From Phorcus lineatus (lineage: Eukaryota; Mollusca; Gastropoda; Trochida; Trochidae): a stretch of DNA of 64,000 nucleotides. The stretch covers positions 6,695,882-6,759,881 of the forward strand of contig OV121088.1 of the NCBI GenBank assembly GCA_921293015.1. Reading direction: 5' to 3'. The translations under genes and the position numbers were made by a program. Below are positions 1 to 14,800 of this stretch, in pieces. The notes beneath the pieces were generated by a model, which was given only the letters and a program-made list of their open reading frames with translations, did no database searches and was not told where the DNA came from. Numbering within the stretch: the first letter of the stretch is position 1; the number at the start of each line of letters is the position of its first letter.

Positions 1-279
1 TCTGGGATGACCCAGTCATTGTAATCATAAATAAGAATCAACGTCTCAATTTGTCAACACAAAGTCTCATACGTTTTAAATTGTCCTCGAAATATCCTTG
101 AATATTCAATTGAATTAAGAAACAGAAATTATTAGATGACCATTGGTTTGTTTCGTAAATGTACATCTACTTGTAGTTTTCGAATTGTTTTCTCACGTGT
201 TTGTGAATTTGTTTTTGTTTTGTTTTATTTGTGTTAATGTTCTGCAACTAATGATTTCTTCCTGGTCAAATATTTACAG

Positions 280-1456
280 GAGCCTATATAATATTTGGAC
301 AGGAAAACGAAACAAATTGTTATCAAAATGTCATTGTAGTGTTGTGCAGTTAGGAGTGTTTCCTTTCCGTGCTGTTGGAAGTGTCCTTGGTGATGTTTCC
401 CATTTGACTTTTGCTTACTTCACGGAAATAACATATATCAAAACTGCTTTAAGTATGTGACAGTTTATATAGCATTTTTACACTTTTTGTTACGGTAAAA
501 AAATATCTAGGATTTGATTTTACATTTTTTTCCTAAAAGATAAAGAAATTGATTACAATTTGTTGACGGTTTTGCCATTGTCATAAATTAGAATACATTA
601 TATAAAAAGACCTTCACTCGATAGCGATATATGCTTGTGCAAGCATTTTATCATAAGAAGAGATTGCATTCAAGATATCACATTCCTTCAAAATTTATCT
701 TATAAACATTGGTTATTAGTATTTGATATTATCTCCAAGTACTTGTTTTGACCAAATGAATTTGAAGCATTAACTATTGATTTGCATGTGTATTAGTAAT
801 ATCTTGACAGTTATCTTACATTTTACTCTAGGTATCTATTATTATCGTTATGGAAATGATAAGTCCAAAAAAGGTACTTTCATGTTTCAAATTCAGTGTT
901 TATTTAATTTACACGACATCGACAAATCCAGGTATGTGTTAATGATACTAACAAAAATGATACCATTATCAAATTATGACTGCATTCTTTGAATATATTC
1001 TTAAAAAGAAAAGCAGTCAATTAATTTATTAACATAATGGTTCACTATAAGTTAAGTAATCAAATTTAAAGAGAGATTAGTGTTTTCATTTTTTATTTTC
1101 CTATCTATTTGATATCATTAAGATACTAGGAATACTCTATTCATTCCCAATTCATTCCAGCAAACGCTTTTCTTATAACTTTGGAGGTGTAGCGTTATTT
1201 TTCCATATTTGTATATTGATATTCATAATCATTATATCATTAACATTCATGACCATAAGTCAATTAAAACCATTTTCATTTTATTTATTTCTTAGGCATT
1301 GTAGTCATCATGGTTTTGTACGGTGCCTTAACTGTCTCTCCTCGAAAGTTTGCCAGATATTATTTGAATTTGTCTCGCATATTTATTGTCAAACATTTGA
1401 AGCTGCACCTGAAGAGATTATTCCTAAACTTCAAATTGCTTAATGCATTTGGATAA
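280..1456 (+). CDS. 3' end of an unrecognised multi-exon gene (three exons)
   Basis: Three exons fit together: 280-452 (acceptor TATTTACAG, donor GTATGT), 832-873 (acceptor TTTTACTCTAG, donor GTACTT) and 1296-1456 (acceptor TTTATTTCTTAG, stop TAA at 1454-1456). Phases match at both joins (1/1 and 1/1) and the combined frame is open for about 125 codons. The product has hydrophobic stretches (around GVFPFRAVGSVLG and GIVVIMVLYGALTV), an aromatic linker IYYYRYGNDKSKK, and a very basic C-terminus with several Lys/Arg-Leu pairs. That would suit a small membrane protein with a cytoplasmic basic tail, but I do not recognise the family. Upstream exons lie outside the window. The gene converges on the SH3BP2-like gene. 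Phase agreement over three exons is the main support; a chance fit remains possible. Confidence 0.4.
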
Positions 1457-3302
1457 TGTTCAAATTCATCTTCTATAAATGGAATGATATAAAATATTGC
1501 CGATATGAATATAAATATAATAATAATTATATAAAATGAAACGCTTATGTATCCAAATTTGAATTAGTTCAATGGTCATGATACTGCCCTTGATATTAAC
1601 CATCTGTCAGGGAAGAGTGTTTGTGCCATTATGTTAACATATTTCACGATTAGAACCTAGAAATCATGATAATTTAAACATCATATAAGTGCAACAAAAT
1701 CTTCTTTCTGAATAAATGCAAATATTTGTAAAATTAAAGATGAATTAACGAAATTGATTTGGAGATTTTTAAAAGTATTTTTAAGAAACATGCAGCTGGT
1801 TGTTTACCAGGCCTCGAGTCAACGCCTTTAAAAGGACATGGTATCGTAGCTTTCATCATAGATGCAGACTTGAATAAATGTGTTTCAAAAATACAAAGTT
1901 CATATTTCATGAATTGTATAAATAATAGATATTTTGTTACATACTTGTTTTAATTTGAAATCCCATGTTCGTAACATTCTACCTTGAGCCGTGTTTTTGT
2001 GACATTTTTATGCGTGATAGTGCTGAAAACATGTTTTTCTTTTGAAATAAATATTTTCTTACATTTAGAATTATTAGTGTTTGATGTTTTTAGGCCGGAA
2101 ATGCAACATTATATGGCTTTAAATTCAGTTGTGAATAGACATTTCGAAACATAGCACACATCGATATCTTAACTTTGATTTGCTTGAAATACGATCTGCT
2201 GCACTACGTAACCTAGATATTAGATATCTCAAGGCCCCATTATTCAAGTTGTCTCAAGTTCCTCTTTTAAAGTTCCCCAGTGTGACCCTTAATCTCATTT
2301 GCTTGATGCATATAAGTCCAGGCAATCAAAATGCTCGTTACAAGTGTACTCAAAATTGAAAATGAAACGAACTTAAAATTTTACTAAAAACATGTTGAAG
2401 AAATATGTACATGCCCTTTCGTTCAATAGCAAATGACTGAATCAGTTATAATAGCTCAGTCTTTGACGGAACAAGTGTAAACCTATTGAGCAAATGTAAA
2501 TCGAATATAACAGATATATAATTACAAGAATTGCGTATCCACATAAATACTTATTGATGTACATTGCAAGATGTGTATAAGCTTTTACAAGTCAGCAAAT
2601 AACTTACATTATTGTGCAAGCAATATTACATTAGATATTATTGTCAGGGTAACCTTCTTAAATACTAATAGAGCATAATCGTACGAAAATAAGAACCGGA
2701 TCCAGATAATGAGATCAAACATATCTATGTTTGTTATGACAACATTATCTTAATGTATTTTAAAGGGCGCATTGTGTGAAATTCCATGAAATAAAAAGAA
2801 TAAAGAGAGTTAATGAAAGCTTTCAAAAATTGTATTCAAAAATAAATTATACAAAGTTACAGGTGTGAATATACAAAATTTATAACATTTCATCATGGAA
2901 TGATACATTTATATTCACAGTTACATTTGAAATAGTATTTTGACCAAGGTATAATTGTATGGCGAAATTTCTATTATCTTTGAGGTTCTAAAATTATATC
3001 CCATTTTTGACCACCATGTGAAAATATTTTCCTTGCATTAGAAACAAAAATAGGTCATGAAAGAGAAAATTCCTATTTTTTTCAGAATCCGATCATTATA
3101 AGTGCTTCGGCGTTCTATGTCGATCACGTTACTTCCATTTGAAAATAGCTTTTTCCAAATTTGGAAATACTTGAAAGGAGCATCCTCTTATCATTAGGCT
3201 TGTTGTCTCAAAGATGCCAGGGTAGTGTATGATCAATGCGGATACATATACTGTGTCATATTATGATGTTAAAAGAGTAGGTATTGGTCCAGTGACGTCA
3301 AT
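1457..3302. other. AT-rich intergenic stretch between two convergent genes
   Basis: No convincing exon, RNA gene or repeat was seen. It holds the 3' flanks of the gene ending at 1456 and of the SH3BP2-like gene ending at 3303. Confidence 0.4.
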
Positions 3303-6300
3303 TTAGGTATTGTGATTGTCACTTGCCATTTCAGTTGTATAGTTGGGATGAAACTGATAGGGAGTAGTCAGATAAACATCATAACCAGGTAAGCAGCTTG
3401 TGTAGTAATGGTGAACCAGCTCCTCTATAGATCCATAAATGACAGTATGATTACTGTTCAGGTAGAATCCTTCATTCTGCAACAAGTAAAGTGTAAGTTG
3501 ATACTGAAGGCACTGTGTCATAATTTCTTAATGTAGGAAAAATTCTCAGGAAAAGAAAACAAATGTGATCAATTAATAGACATTTCTTTAATCAAGAAAA
3601 TGAGTTATTGGACGAGCGTACCAAGTTGGATTAAAGTACTCGAGTCATTTTCCCAAATTTGAATGATTATATAAAGGGTCAAAGCTGAAATAGCCATATG
3701 CAGTTTTGTCTATGTTAACGTGACACATTTTAACGACTATACGGACAATCGGGTTCAGTAATGACATGTTTAAGCATCAAAGGATAAAAAATCGTATGAG
3801 CTAATGTCAAGTGGTTCACATTTGAAGAATCAACATTTTCATAAAACGTGCGGCGAACCTTTCAGGCCCGAAGATATGTTTTATTAGACTAGGAGAAAAT
3901 CGGCTTTTGAAATAAATGAACATAATGCATTTTGAGGCTCTCTTAGGTGAAGGATTTCATTCTAGACCATAAGACGTCAATCAGAATCAATCATTGTGTG
4001 CATTGTTTAATTATTATTCTGTGCACATAAATACTTATTGATATCAGAACATATATAGTAATATCCGTTATATTATGGAAAATAGCATGGCCATTGAACC
4101 ATTAACAGAATCCTGTGGGCGTAATTTACATTTTTTTATCCTAGTCGGGATATTTTGCGCCATGACCACTGCTATTGGACGTTTATGACGCAAAGTAATA
4201 ATAGCTAAACATCAGCGTTGTATATACTTCTTGAAGAAAGTATTTTAAGTTACCTTTTTGAGAAATGATCAAAACAAGAGTCCTTCATTAAAATATATTA
4301 AAATAAATACGATTCAAATGTTACTTCAAGGAAGTCATATTATTAAACGTTAAGATATGAAAAAAAAGTATAATATCTATCTTAAAATATATACCGGTTC
4401 CTTTAACTAAAAAAGGTATTATGTTAAAAAAAAGGTAATTTATTCTATCAAATAAAGTTATTGTCAAAATGTTAAGAGAATGTTTTCCATTGTATTTTCT
4501 TTATATATATTACGTATTATATTGTGTATTATTATGTATATATAATGTATTGTGTAAAATCAGTTTTTCCATGTCATGTTGCATCACTACAGCGCTGTTT
4601 CATGTTACATATATTAATGTATCTCTGTACATACCCCTTGTTCAATTCTAAACTTCCTTGTTTTGTTAGCCGCAAAGACAACAAGCACTTTCTGAAATAA
4701 GAAGAGAGTGATTACTATGTCACGATAAATTTTAGTACAAAGCAAGTAAGTATTTGTTTGTGTCAGCTTCTGCATTCAACACTCTGAAGAAGCAGATAGG
4801 GGATGCCACTGTTGAAAACGTTTACCACAATTAATTCATAAGCTCTCATTGAATTCACACTGTTTATTTCATGAATCATCTGAGAACCCCACTTCTCAAA
4901 CAGTAGGGATGTTGTACGGTACAACGAGAACGAAATATAATGTCAATATAAGCTTAAATGTATGCAGTCGTCATTAGCTTGCGCTAGACATTCAATAGTA
5001 AGAATATCATTTTGCCTGTTTACTCTTTTGTGTCTACTCATAAAACTCATAAACATGTTTTTAGGCAAGAGACGTGACGGAATATACTTACATCCCCTTT
5101 TGTTCCATCCCTCACTAAGTAAACTCCATCTTCACCAAGACCTTTGATTATTCTGGAAAAACAACGATTATGAACAAAAACATTATTTATCCAAGAAGAA
5201 TGTTCCAAGGGTACCTTCGTTTGAAGTCTGTACCAAACATTACATTTTGTCCAAATCTGATCAATAATGATGTTAGTAGTAACCATATATTTGTCCACAA
5301 AACCCTCAAAACACACCAAGAATCATAAAAACAAATAGAGACCAATATCTTAACTGAGTTGTAATAAAAAAAACATGTTCAATTTCATTTTAAACATCTT
5401 TGAAAAAATAAGATGATGTTATACGCCGTATCAAGAATGCAGGACCTTTACCTTTTAGTAAGTGGCTAACATGGCAGCTTCAATTCATTTAGTTCAAAAC
5501 AAGATTAAAAACCAACATGAAACTTAACTTAATGGTTTCATGTTAGTTTCCATTCAATGAAATCGTCATTTGCACTTTCCAGAAATGGAAAGCAACTGGA
5601 TACTCATGACCTCAGTTTCATGTTGGTTTTCCATATATGGATATATCACAAATCAAAACATACCAAATGGATTGTATCTGGAAACCAAGTTACTTAGTTT
5701 CAGTGAATGGATACCAACTGGATACCCCAATTTCTTACTTTCCTAGTGGTTTCCAGGATTCAGGAAACCAATTCGTTTATGTTGTCTTTGTATCTCAGCA
5801 GGACACTATAATGCATGATGGTATGTTTACTACCATTATATATATCACATGAACTTATAAACGCAAGCCTTGGTAAATGTTTATGAAGTTTGTATGCGGC
5901 TTAAATAGAGCTTAAATATCATATGACCTGAGGTACGTTCAAATCGCGTATCTTAAGTTGCATAAAGATGCATATGCCAAAATAATCTCTGAAATGCCCA
6001 AATTATTACATTTTTTGTTTCCGATTGTAAATTTGAACAGCCATATTAATATCAAGAAATCAAAATTCTGCGTTCCATTTACATGCATATTAGTTATATG
6101 ACCTAATAAGAAAAACAACCCATATTTCTCGTTGTGTCTGCCATAAATATGTTTCCAAAATCTAGTTTGAGTAATTGGCGCATGCCAGTGTCCGCTTTTC
6201 GATTATACATCTCTACTTTTCCCCTGTTGGTTGTCACCAAGCTATTAGGTATCGTATATGGTTAAAATTGTATCCTATCTTTTCCAGCGTAGTATATATC

Positions 6301-8761
6301 CTACAAACAAGGACATAAATACCAATATTACCCATATGGGCGAGGAGACACAGGTGGATATTTTTTTGATATCCGCACATGTGCTCTTTTGTGATTCTCG
6401 ACGTTGATTGGTCGGTTACTCTGAGAATGAAATACGATTGGTTGACGGGACTATTTTCACGTTTCATTGATAAATAGAACGTGCCGAACACATGCATCGC
6501 CTTTCAAAGAAAAGCGTAGATAGATGAACATTCTTATACATTTATTACAAGTTAAAATTCTAACACATAATTTGACACTTCTTCAAAGTGTTTCGCTATG
6601 ACTGTAATTTACAAGAATGATAATTTTTCCCAAGCAAAATACTTGAAAATAGGCGTCGCGTTTGTAAACAAACATGGCTGCCATAAACATATTCATGAAA
6701 ACATCAAAACATAATCTGAACGATACGTTAATGATAACTTAGAATTAATCATAATCATTTCACAACATAAAATCCCATGAAGCCAACGATTGTTCAAACC
6801 ATACATTATTGTCGGTGCAAAAACGTGCAGGTCTGACGGACTCGATCCAGTTCGACCACGCTCGCACCAAACAAACCTTTGCACAATGGCGTCCTCTCCC
6901 ACGCAGTATGCAGCTGTATAAAGTACTCATACAAATCGAGAAACGCTCAGTACAAATTTTTGGGCAAACGTTTCGTCGTTGCTATTGTGTATTTAATTAG
7001 TTTACAAAGGTTCATCGACTACACGATAAGTAATCCGATAAGAGTTATCGTTCTTGATACTGGCAACACGATGTGATTGAAAGCATCATCCAAGAGAAGA
7101 AATGTTGTTCAAACTTCAGATTAGTTGACAATATTGACATACAAAATCGTTTTGATGCTTTCATTATATATTTCTCTTCAAGATATTGCCACTTTTATCT
7201 GTTGAAATGTTAAAAAATTGACAGGTTTTTCCAATTTTCGTTTCAACACTGTGCGTTCAGCCACTCGCCCGTTAGTAAGTAAGTAGTGACGACGACATTC
7301 ACATAAGCATATTCATGCGATAGCTTCTAAGAGTATTTTGTTATGATCTTAATGTGTCTCAAATATGAAAATCATGTCATGTATCATTTGGGGACCAAAC
7401 TGTCGTCAGTTTCATGGCCGTTTTAAACAGAAGTACATTGCGTAGCGCTGTTGACTAATTCACTTCCTGAGATGTTTGGTTTTTACACGCGTATGAATAC
7501 GGATCAGCTGATCAATGTCACTACCGTAGTATTGCTGTCTCTTAATGACAAGGATTTTCAGTCGTAATTAGTTATTTTAATTGCATATGGGTAATATATA
7601 GAATAACCAACTCGGTACGAGTGATTACGGGAAATATCCACTCGTAGAAATAATGTTCAGTCGCTCGCCAAGGCTCGCGACTGTGAACATTATTTCAACT
7701 CGTGGATATTTCCCGTAATCACTCGTACCTCGTTGGTTATTCTCTAATTATTTTATTGATTAACAGATGAAGTTGACATGCCCACAACAAATGATCACCG
7801 AGTATATTTAAACATCATTTTTTATTTCACCTTACTTTGCTCGAATGGCCAAAGAGAAGTGGCCTGGAATATTCCTATGGATATTAAGAGACCTTCAAGC
7901 AGAATCCTCCCTTTGATCAATATAACATATAAATGACGTCAACTTTGTGATGATTTGATGATGTCTGATATGTTTACTACATGTCAACCTACTCAATGCC
8001 GACAAAGTCACGTATAGCAGACCAGTGTCAACAATGGTATACTTGTTGACCCTCAGGTGAATCAAGTAATCAGCGATCTCACAGTGCACTTTTGGAATGT
8101 TCATTTGATAGTACTGACATATTTCCTGGAAGTCCAGTGTGACACATTAATTCATATTGTAATATGCCACATTGATGTAAAGAACGATTCCTATGTGTTG
8201 TATATGTAACAGGACTTCTTCCCACTTACAGCAAGGCTGGTTATAGCTCAACTAAATTCCAAACGGATAACCCATCCATTTAATACAATTTTATTAAACT
8301 GTTTGGTATCAAACTCGCTTGAGCTCGTTTTATACTTGATCAGCAACTCGTTTAATGAAAAAAGTTAAATGTAAGGTCGTAACGTATACTCTATTTATAT
8401 CATTTGCAATCAGCATTATACGTCCTGTGTTGTAAGAATATATCTATAGTATCTATATATTATGTACCTATATTTCCACGTAACCCGTGCGTGAGGACAT
8501 ACAGCGGGTGGTATACATATACAATAGATCAATAGATAGCTTTTGCGAGAATAAATAACATGAAAGAACTAGTTTTTTATTTGCCGTCATATTTTGCAGG
8601 CAGTTTGGAAATCATATCAGCTTTATGGAAAAAATTACAATCCATCTACCAGTTGATAAGTTCTCGATTTACATTCTTTTAAACATTGTGTGTACATCTT
8701 GTTCTGACAATATTCAAATTGCCGGTCATGTCAAACATAACCGGTATGTTGTATATGAGTG

Positions 8762-8825
<64 letters not shown>

Positions 8826-11800
8826 ATTTCGGCATGTAAGGATATACAATTATTTTTAAATCGTCAAAAAAAAAAACTCGAAAAAAGGTATCGGGAGCTG
8901 ATATGATAAACAAGCAGTGATTGATTTTCTTTTACATAATCCATGACAAACAAACGTTTTCTCGAACTTATTAACATGTAAGTCTTTGCGAATTACGTCA
9001 CGTGTAAGTAATAATACAGCCATCCGGTGAACAAATACCGTATATATGAGGACAGACAGATCAGTTGCAAATTCATTGATGATGTCAAAGTTTCATAAAG
9101 TATTACCTAATTCGTTTTGAATTATTAAGTTTGAAGAAAGCGAGTAAAATAAGGATTTTTAAGAAAGATCAAGAACTGTTTCCTCAAGTAAGATCATTAA
9201 AATTAAGTATTTTTTAAAACAGAACTTGTTCTCAAATTTCGCAAATCAATGCGAAAAATGTGAGTCTTTACATATTATTAAACATTTTATTCATCAGAAC
9301 ACCACAGAGATTACCTTTCACAATTACATGTATTCAATTATTTCCCTAATCGTCAAAGGCATAAGTCACTCATTAAGTTGGTAATGAGTAAATATCAATT
9401 CAAAAGTATAAACAAACGATTCACCTGATATTTACATTGATGTTAAAAATTGCAAAACGTAGAGGACATGAACATGATCATTTGTCACTCAAGTTTATAA
9501 CAAAGACGTCATCATATTAGTATCCAATATGAACTATAGATTATTGGTTAGTATGTCGCATAAATAAAACAACTCATCAAGTTTATTCCAAAGGACGGAA
9601 CATGAATGTGATGAAATGAATGATGCCTTCATAATGAGTTCATGTAATGGATGAATATTTTAGGTCAGTGCACGGTCATCACGTATGATATAATTGCCCC
9701 AAATGTAATCTCTGTCTTATGAAAAGTATCACCTAGACCACCCAAGTGCAGAAAGGTTCATGAAGGTAAATGGCAAGTGACTAGATAATTAATTATCTCG
9801 AATTGTGTCTATCTACATGTACTAAAGAGGTAAGGTGTAACTATATCATTTAGCATGACGTCATCGACTGTTACTTGTACAGTAGTTGGAAGTATTAGAC
9901 TGGAGATATTAGGTCAACATCACAAAAAACCTATTTGACATATGAAAAAAGGAATTCTTTACACATATTAAGCCTCGATAAATTGATAGTGTTAGACTGT
10001 TTGATCTATGTAAGAAAGGATTAAAAGTGTTTTGATTTTGGCAAGAAAGTCCCAATTCTTCAAGGTGTATTTGGAATAAGTTTATAATTACCACCAATTG
10101 ATGATAATAATGTACACTGAAACACGCACAATTCTTAAACTTATAATTCTCTGTTGATGGTTATGCAGGAATTCATGTGGATATGTCAGAACGTAGCATA
10201 AAATGTGACATTATAGAAACAAAGAGTTTATTATATCAAACGAATGTTATATTACGTCTACAAGAGGTAAAACGAATTTCCCTAAGCTCGTTGAGATAAA
10301 CTGAATGTCCCGCTATGTATTCATACGTGTAAGGTAACTTCACATAAGGCTACATGTACTGAGAATAAACAAACTGCAATCTGTGCTTTCTTTGAAAAGT
10401 TGAATTTTTCGGACAATACACGTCATTATGTAGCACAAAACAAACCAAAGCACGCTACTTTTAGGGTGAATTTTTATTAATTAACATTTCAATTGAAAAA
10501 TTATTTGATTTGGTTAATTTACTATAAAGAGCGATTATTTCAACCTGTTCTCAATGGTAAATCTATAGTAATTAATACTAATTATACATAATCGTAACAT
10601 CTAGTGGTTTCGTTTGATAAGAGTAAATCGTGCAGTAACGTTTGCTTACAAGAATTTTATATAAATCGTCACAAGATGTGACATAACATACTTCTAACTG
10701 ACATAACTTAACACGTCTACACACCGTCTACTTACTACTAGCTATACTGCAGTTAGCCAGCGGAATGCGTTTTGAATGTACACGCCAATCGAAGAAGTCG
10801 TGGTTATCGCTACACATTAGCTCGAAGTGCCGTTACTATGGTATCTAACTCGTGAAAATATAGTTTAATTACGCTGACAGTAAATACTATTGATTAATGT
10901 GGGCGTGTGATAAACATTACTAGACCCCTGCAATGACAAATTATGAAATACACGAGCATGTAAAGTTTAGTTTCAAATTAGCTTTCGCTTGATTGATATT
11001 AACTCATTATACGTTTAATAAATAAGGTATATCATGATAAATAAATTGATATCCTCTGTACAAGCAATTAACCATATGAATTCGTATTACAGCTCCAGAG
11101 GGAAATCAGAGCTGTTTGACAGGCTATTCTTATCGCGTCATGTCACAAAGATCCTGTCGATAAACTTACACGCTCAAAAAAAGAGTCTGCACAATGAGTA
11201 TAGCTATACCAGGAAGCTAAATGCATTCAGTGCCATGTCGGAGTACACATGCACAAGTAGGGCAAACATTTAAAAACACGAGAGACTGGTTATACAGGTT
11301 GCTGTGACAATGACATGTTTTGCAGGTGTGTGTGGACTTTTGTGCTTTCATCTGAAGTACTTTATTATTACATCGCTACTGAAGTTGATATTATTTTGGA
11401 AGGCGCTTTATAGCAAAGAGACGCCTTCACTTAATATGAGTTAACTTTCGATGCCTCGATGGGTTTACATATTACATGAACTACATGTTTCATAAATATA
11501 GATTTGGTACGAGGTTGGATTGTCCTAAATTTTTATATGAATGCTCTCTGTGACTTGATATCCACTTATGTTACTAACCCTTGGAGTTGCCCGTATTATA
11601 TGTGACTAATATAAAATACCGTATTTTCTAAGTGAAATTAAACCGCTAGAGGTCCAAAGTTATCAAAAGCTAGCCATTTTTCGTTTGTAAAAAGGTCACC
11701 AATGGTTTGTGAAAATGAAAAACCTCCGAACTATACACGATGAAATAATAAAAAAGAAAGATTTTTTCAATATGTCCATCTAAATCCAAACGCGGTGAAA

Positions 11801-14800
11801 ATACGTAACTTTTCTTAGGGGGAGAAGATTTACATATTGTCACTCATGCCTGCAATACTTAAAGGCACTAAATCACGCATTTTCGCTATTTCAAGACATA
11901 CATGTACATGTTTGAGGACATGACATTTATAGAGAAAATTAATTTAAACTAAACAGACTTTTTGAATTTTCATCCTTATGATTTTTAACGAGCTACTATT
12001 ACTCTTAGGGCCAACTGACAGATTAATTCGATTTATATTGAACATTTGGTTATCCATTCTAAAATGAATTTATACCATTACCAGTTCCGTTGTACCGCAC
12101 GGTGATGACTTCATGATATCACCGATAAAGATGATATGATAAGTTTCCTTGGCATACTATTTTTCAAAGTATTTGTAGAGAGATCGAGGCAATGAGTTAA
12201 TAAACATCATATGCCATGAACATAGATGTATTATTATTATAATAAATATAATGAAGAATATTTTATTTTTATCACCAGTTAAGTTGCGAAATTAACGGAC
12301 ATTAACGGATTACCCGCCGTCGAAATATTTTGAACGCAACGCCATTGGGAGTTCATTACGAGGCTATGAATAGAAGTGGCATTTCCCCATCGGTCTCTTA
12401 GTAGAAAATTTGAACACAGATATTATTGCCCTCCTGGGCAATAATATCTGTTTTTTTCTCAAATAATTGGAAGTAGGCGCAGTAACTTTTGAGATGTAAC
12501 ATTATAAGGTTTGGCTATACTCACGCATTGGCCTTCTCTCTGTCACTGCTGTGGAAGAATATCTTCGCCCAATAGGTATTGGAATCATCCATTTCCTCAT
12601 CACTGAGTCTCAGGAACCAAAACTGTAAGGAAAGCATATGAACAGTGAACCTCGAAAACTAAGAATGTATAAACAATTATTTGATCAGTGAACGTAAGAA
12701 ACAAAAACTGTATTAAGGACAATATGTGATCAGTGAACGTAAGAAACTAAAACTGTATAAAAGACAATATGTGATCAGTGAACGTACGAAACAAAAGCTG
12801 TAAGGACACAATTATGTGACCAGTAAAGGTCGGAAACTAAAATTGTAATAAGGACATTATTTGATCAGTGAACGTTGGAAACTAAAACTGTATAAACAAT
12901 GATGTGATCAGTGAAGGTAAGAAACAAAAACTGAATTAAGGACAATATGTGATCAGTGGAAGTTGGAAATTAAAACTTTATAAACAATTATGTGATCAGT
13001 GAACGTATGAAATAAAACTGTATGAACGAAAATATATGATCAGTGAAGTTCAGAAACTAAAACTGAATTAAACACAATAAATGTACATGTATGAGATCAG
13101 TGAATTAAGGAAACTTATAAATTAAAGAATTTATGATCTCAATGATAACAGGAAACATAATGAAGATTAAGTTATACTTGATTATGAGTTACGTGTAAAT
13201 CAAGATGTTTCGTTGTTTATAAATGAAATGATATTCAGCAACTGAGCGTCTTGAAACCAACAAGAAACATACGTTTGTATCGATAAAAGGGACGTGAGAA
13301 GACCATTTTAGGGGTACATCATGAAAAATAAGACATTTTTAGAACAAGAACTTAGGGACGGAGATGTCATCGATAAGTATCATGAACTAGAACTAAAAAA
13401 CCTATATATCATATCATATCAATTCAATGAGTTCATTATGAAATTGAGTAATCAACAATCAAATCAACGGGTATTTTCTTTTAATACCGATTTTCGTATT
13501 ATAAGTATCACACAAAAAACTGAAGGTATGTTATGTCATCTTTAAATGTCACGAACTGGAACACAAATATAGTATGTTAGCGTCCATCATTAATGTAATT
13601 CAAAGATTTATTGTTTTTATAAGACCAAGATGAACTAAGCAATTTAGAACACCACATCTTTTTAGCAGGAATACATTATGACTGTTTTAATATCTTACTA
13701 CGACAGTAAAATAGTTACATGTTAATTGTAATGTTTAGTTATAGAATAAAGGGATATAGATATAAATTATATACCTATATGAAAGGATTGAAATCATCAA
13801 ATAATAAATTCACCCATTAGTCACTTAACAGAGATTTGTTTCCATTAAAACATTTGTTTTATCAATTTCATAGTAAGTAACTTGAAATAACTTTACTTGA
13901 GTTTCAATCTGTTGCTAAGGTACCTGATATTTCTAACTTAAAATGATGAAATGCTACCCTTCGGTTTTAACTAGAAGGTCGGTCATACAGGCAACATCAA
14001 TCAATTCATTTTCCTCTTCGGGCTGTTTTCCTCATTTTGCAGACAGTTGGTCAAAAGGTTAGAAAGCAATTTTTGTAAATGTGTTAACAAGGTTTATTTA
14101 TTTCTTATCATGCTAAAGTAAACAGAGTGGCGCAATGAATGAGGATCCTTGTTATTATCGAACTTGCAAATATACATACTAATCACAAGCTTATATATAT
14201 ACATTGTTTAGAAAGGAATATTTCTAAATGTAATTATTTCAAAATTTTAATTCAGATCAGAAAGTCAACACTAATTAGTGACTAGTCAAAAACCTATGAC
14301 ACCAAACCATGAAATCTAAACTTTCTAGGATTGTTTTAGCGATATGACAGCAACATTTAACTACACTACCATAGCTTCTCAGCCTCAGAAAGTACATATT
14401 CCTACGCAAAGCTTGACTATCGCCAGTCGCAAACTTTTAACTTGGACAGTTTAAAGCTTAACTATCGCCAGTTGCGAACTGTCCAAGTTAACTTAACTGG
14501 CGATAGTTAAGCTTTGCGTAGGAAGATGCAGATAGTAAAACCGTTCAACCTTCATAGATAAGTTACTTAGAAACACGAGCATCATAACTCATGGTTACAG
14601 TATTTACTCTAGAACAATTTAGTAATGACATACCACCACCTTTTATTGCATTTACTTATGAGAACAAACATGTACGTGTTTATAAGTATGAAGCTATGGA
14701 TATATGTATTTTCATATCATCAATGAACAAATATGATAGTCCTTGGCCATCGGATGATCTTGTGGTTTTATAATTTGTAGCAACCTATTTTTGATCTTAA

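Noticed and set aside
4760..4820. Possible extra exon of the adaptor between the SH2 exons
   Set aside because: It has an acceptor-like AG but no SH2 content and stops in frame. The exon at 4635-4691 fits far better.
8625..8913. Poly-His and poly-Asp open frames
   Set aside because: Both are translations of the CAT microsatellite on opposite strands.
12641..13135. Regular repeats resembling a CRISPR array
   Set aside because: The units are contiguous and degenerate without unique spacers, in a clearly eukaryotic context. It is a minisatellite.
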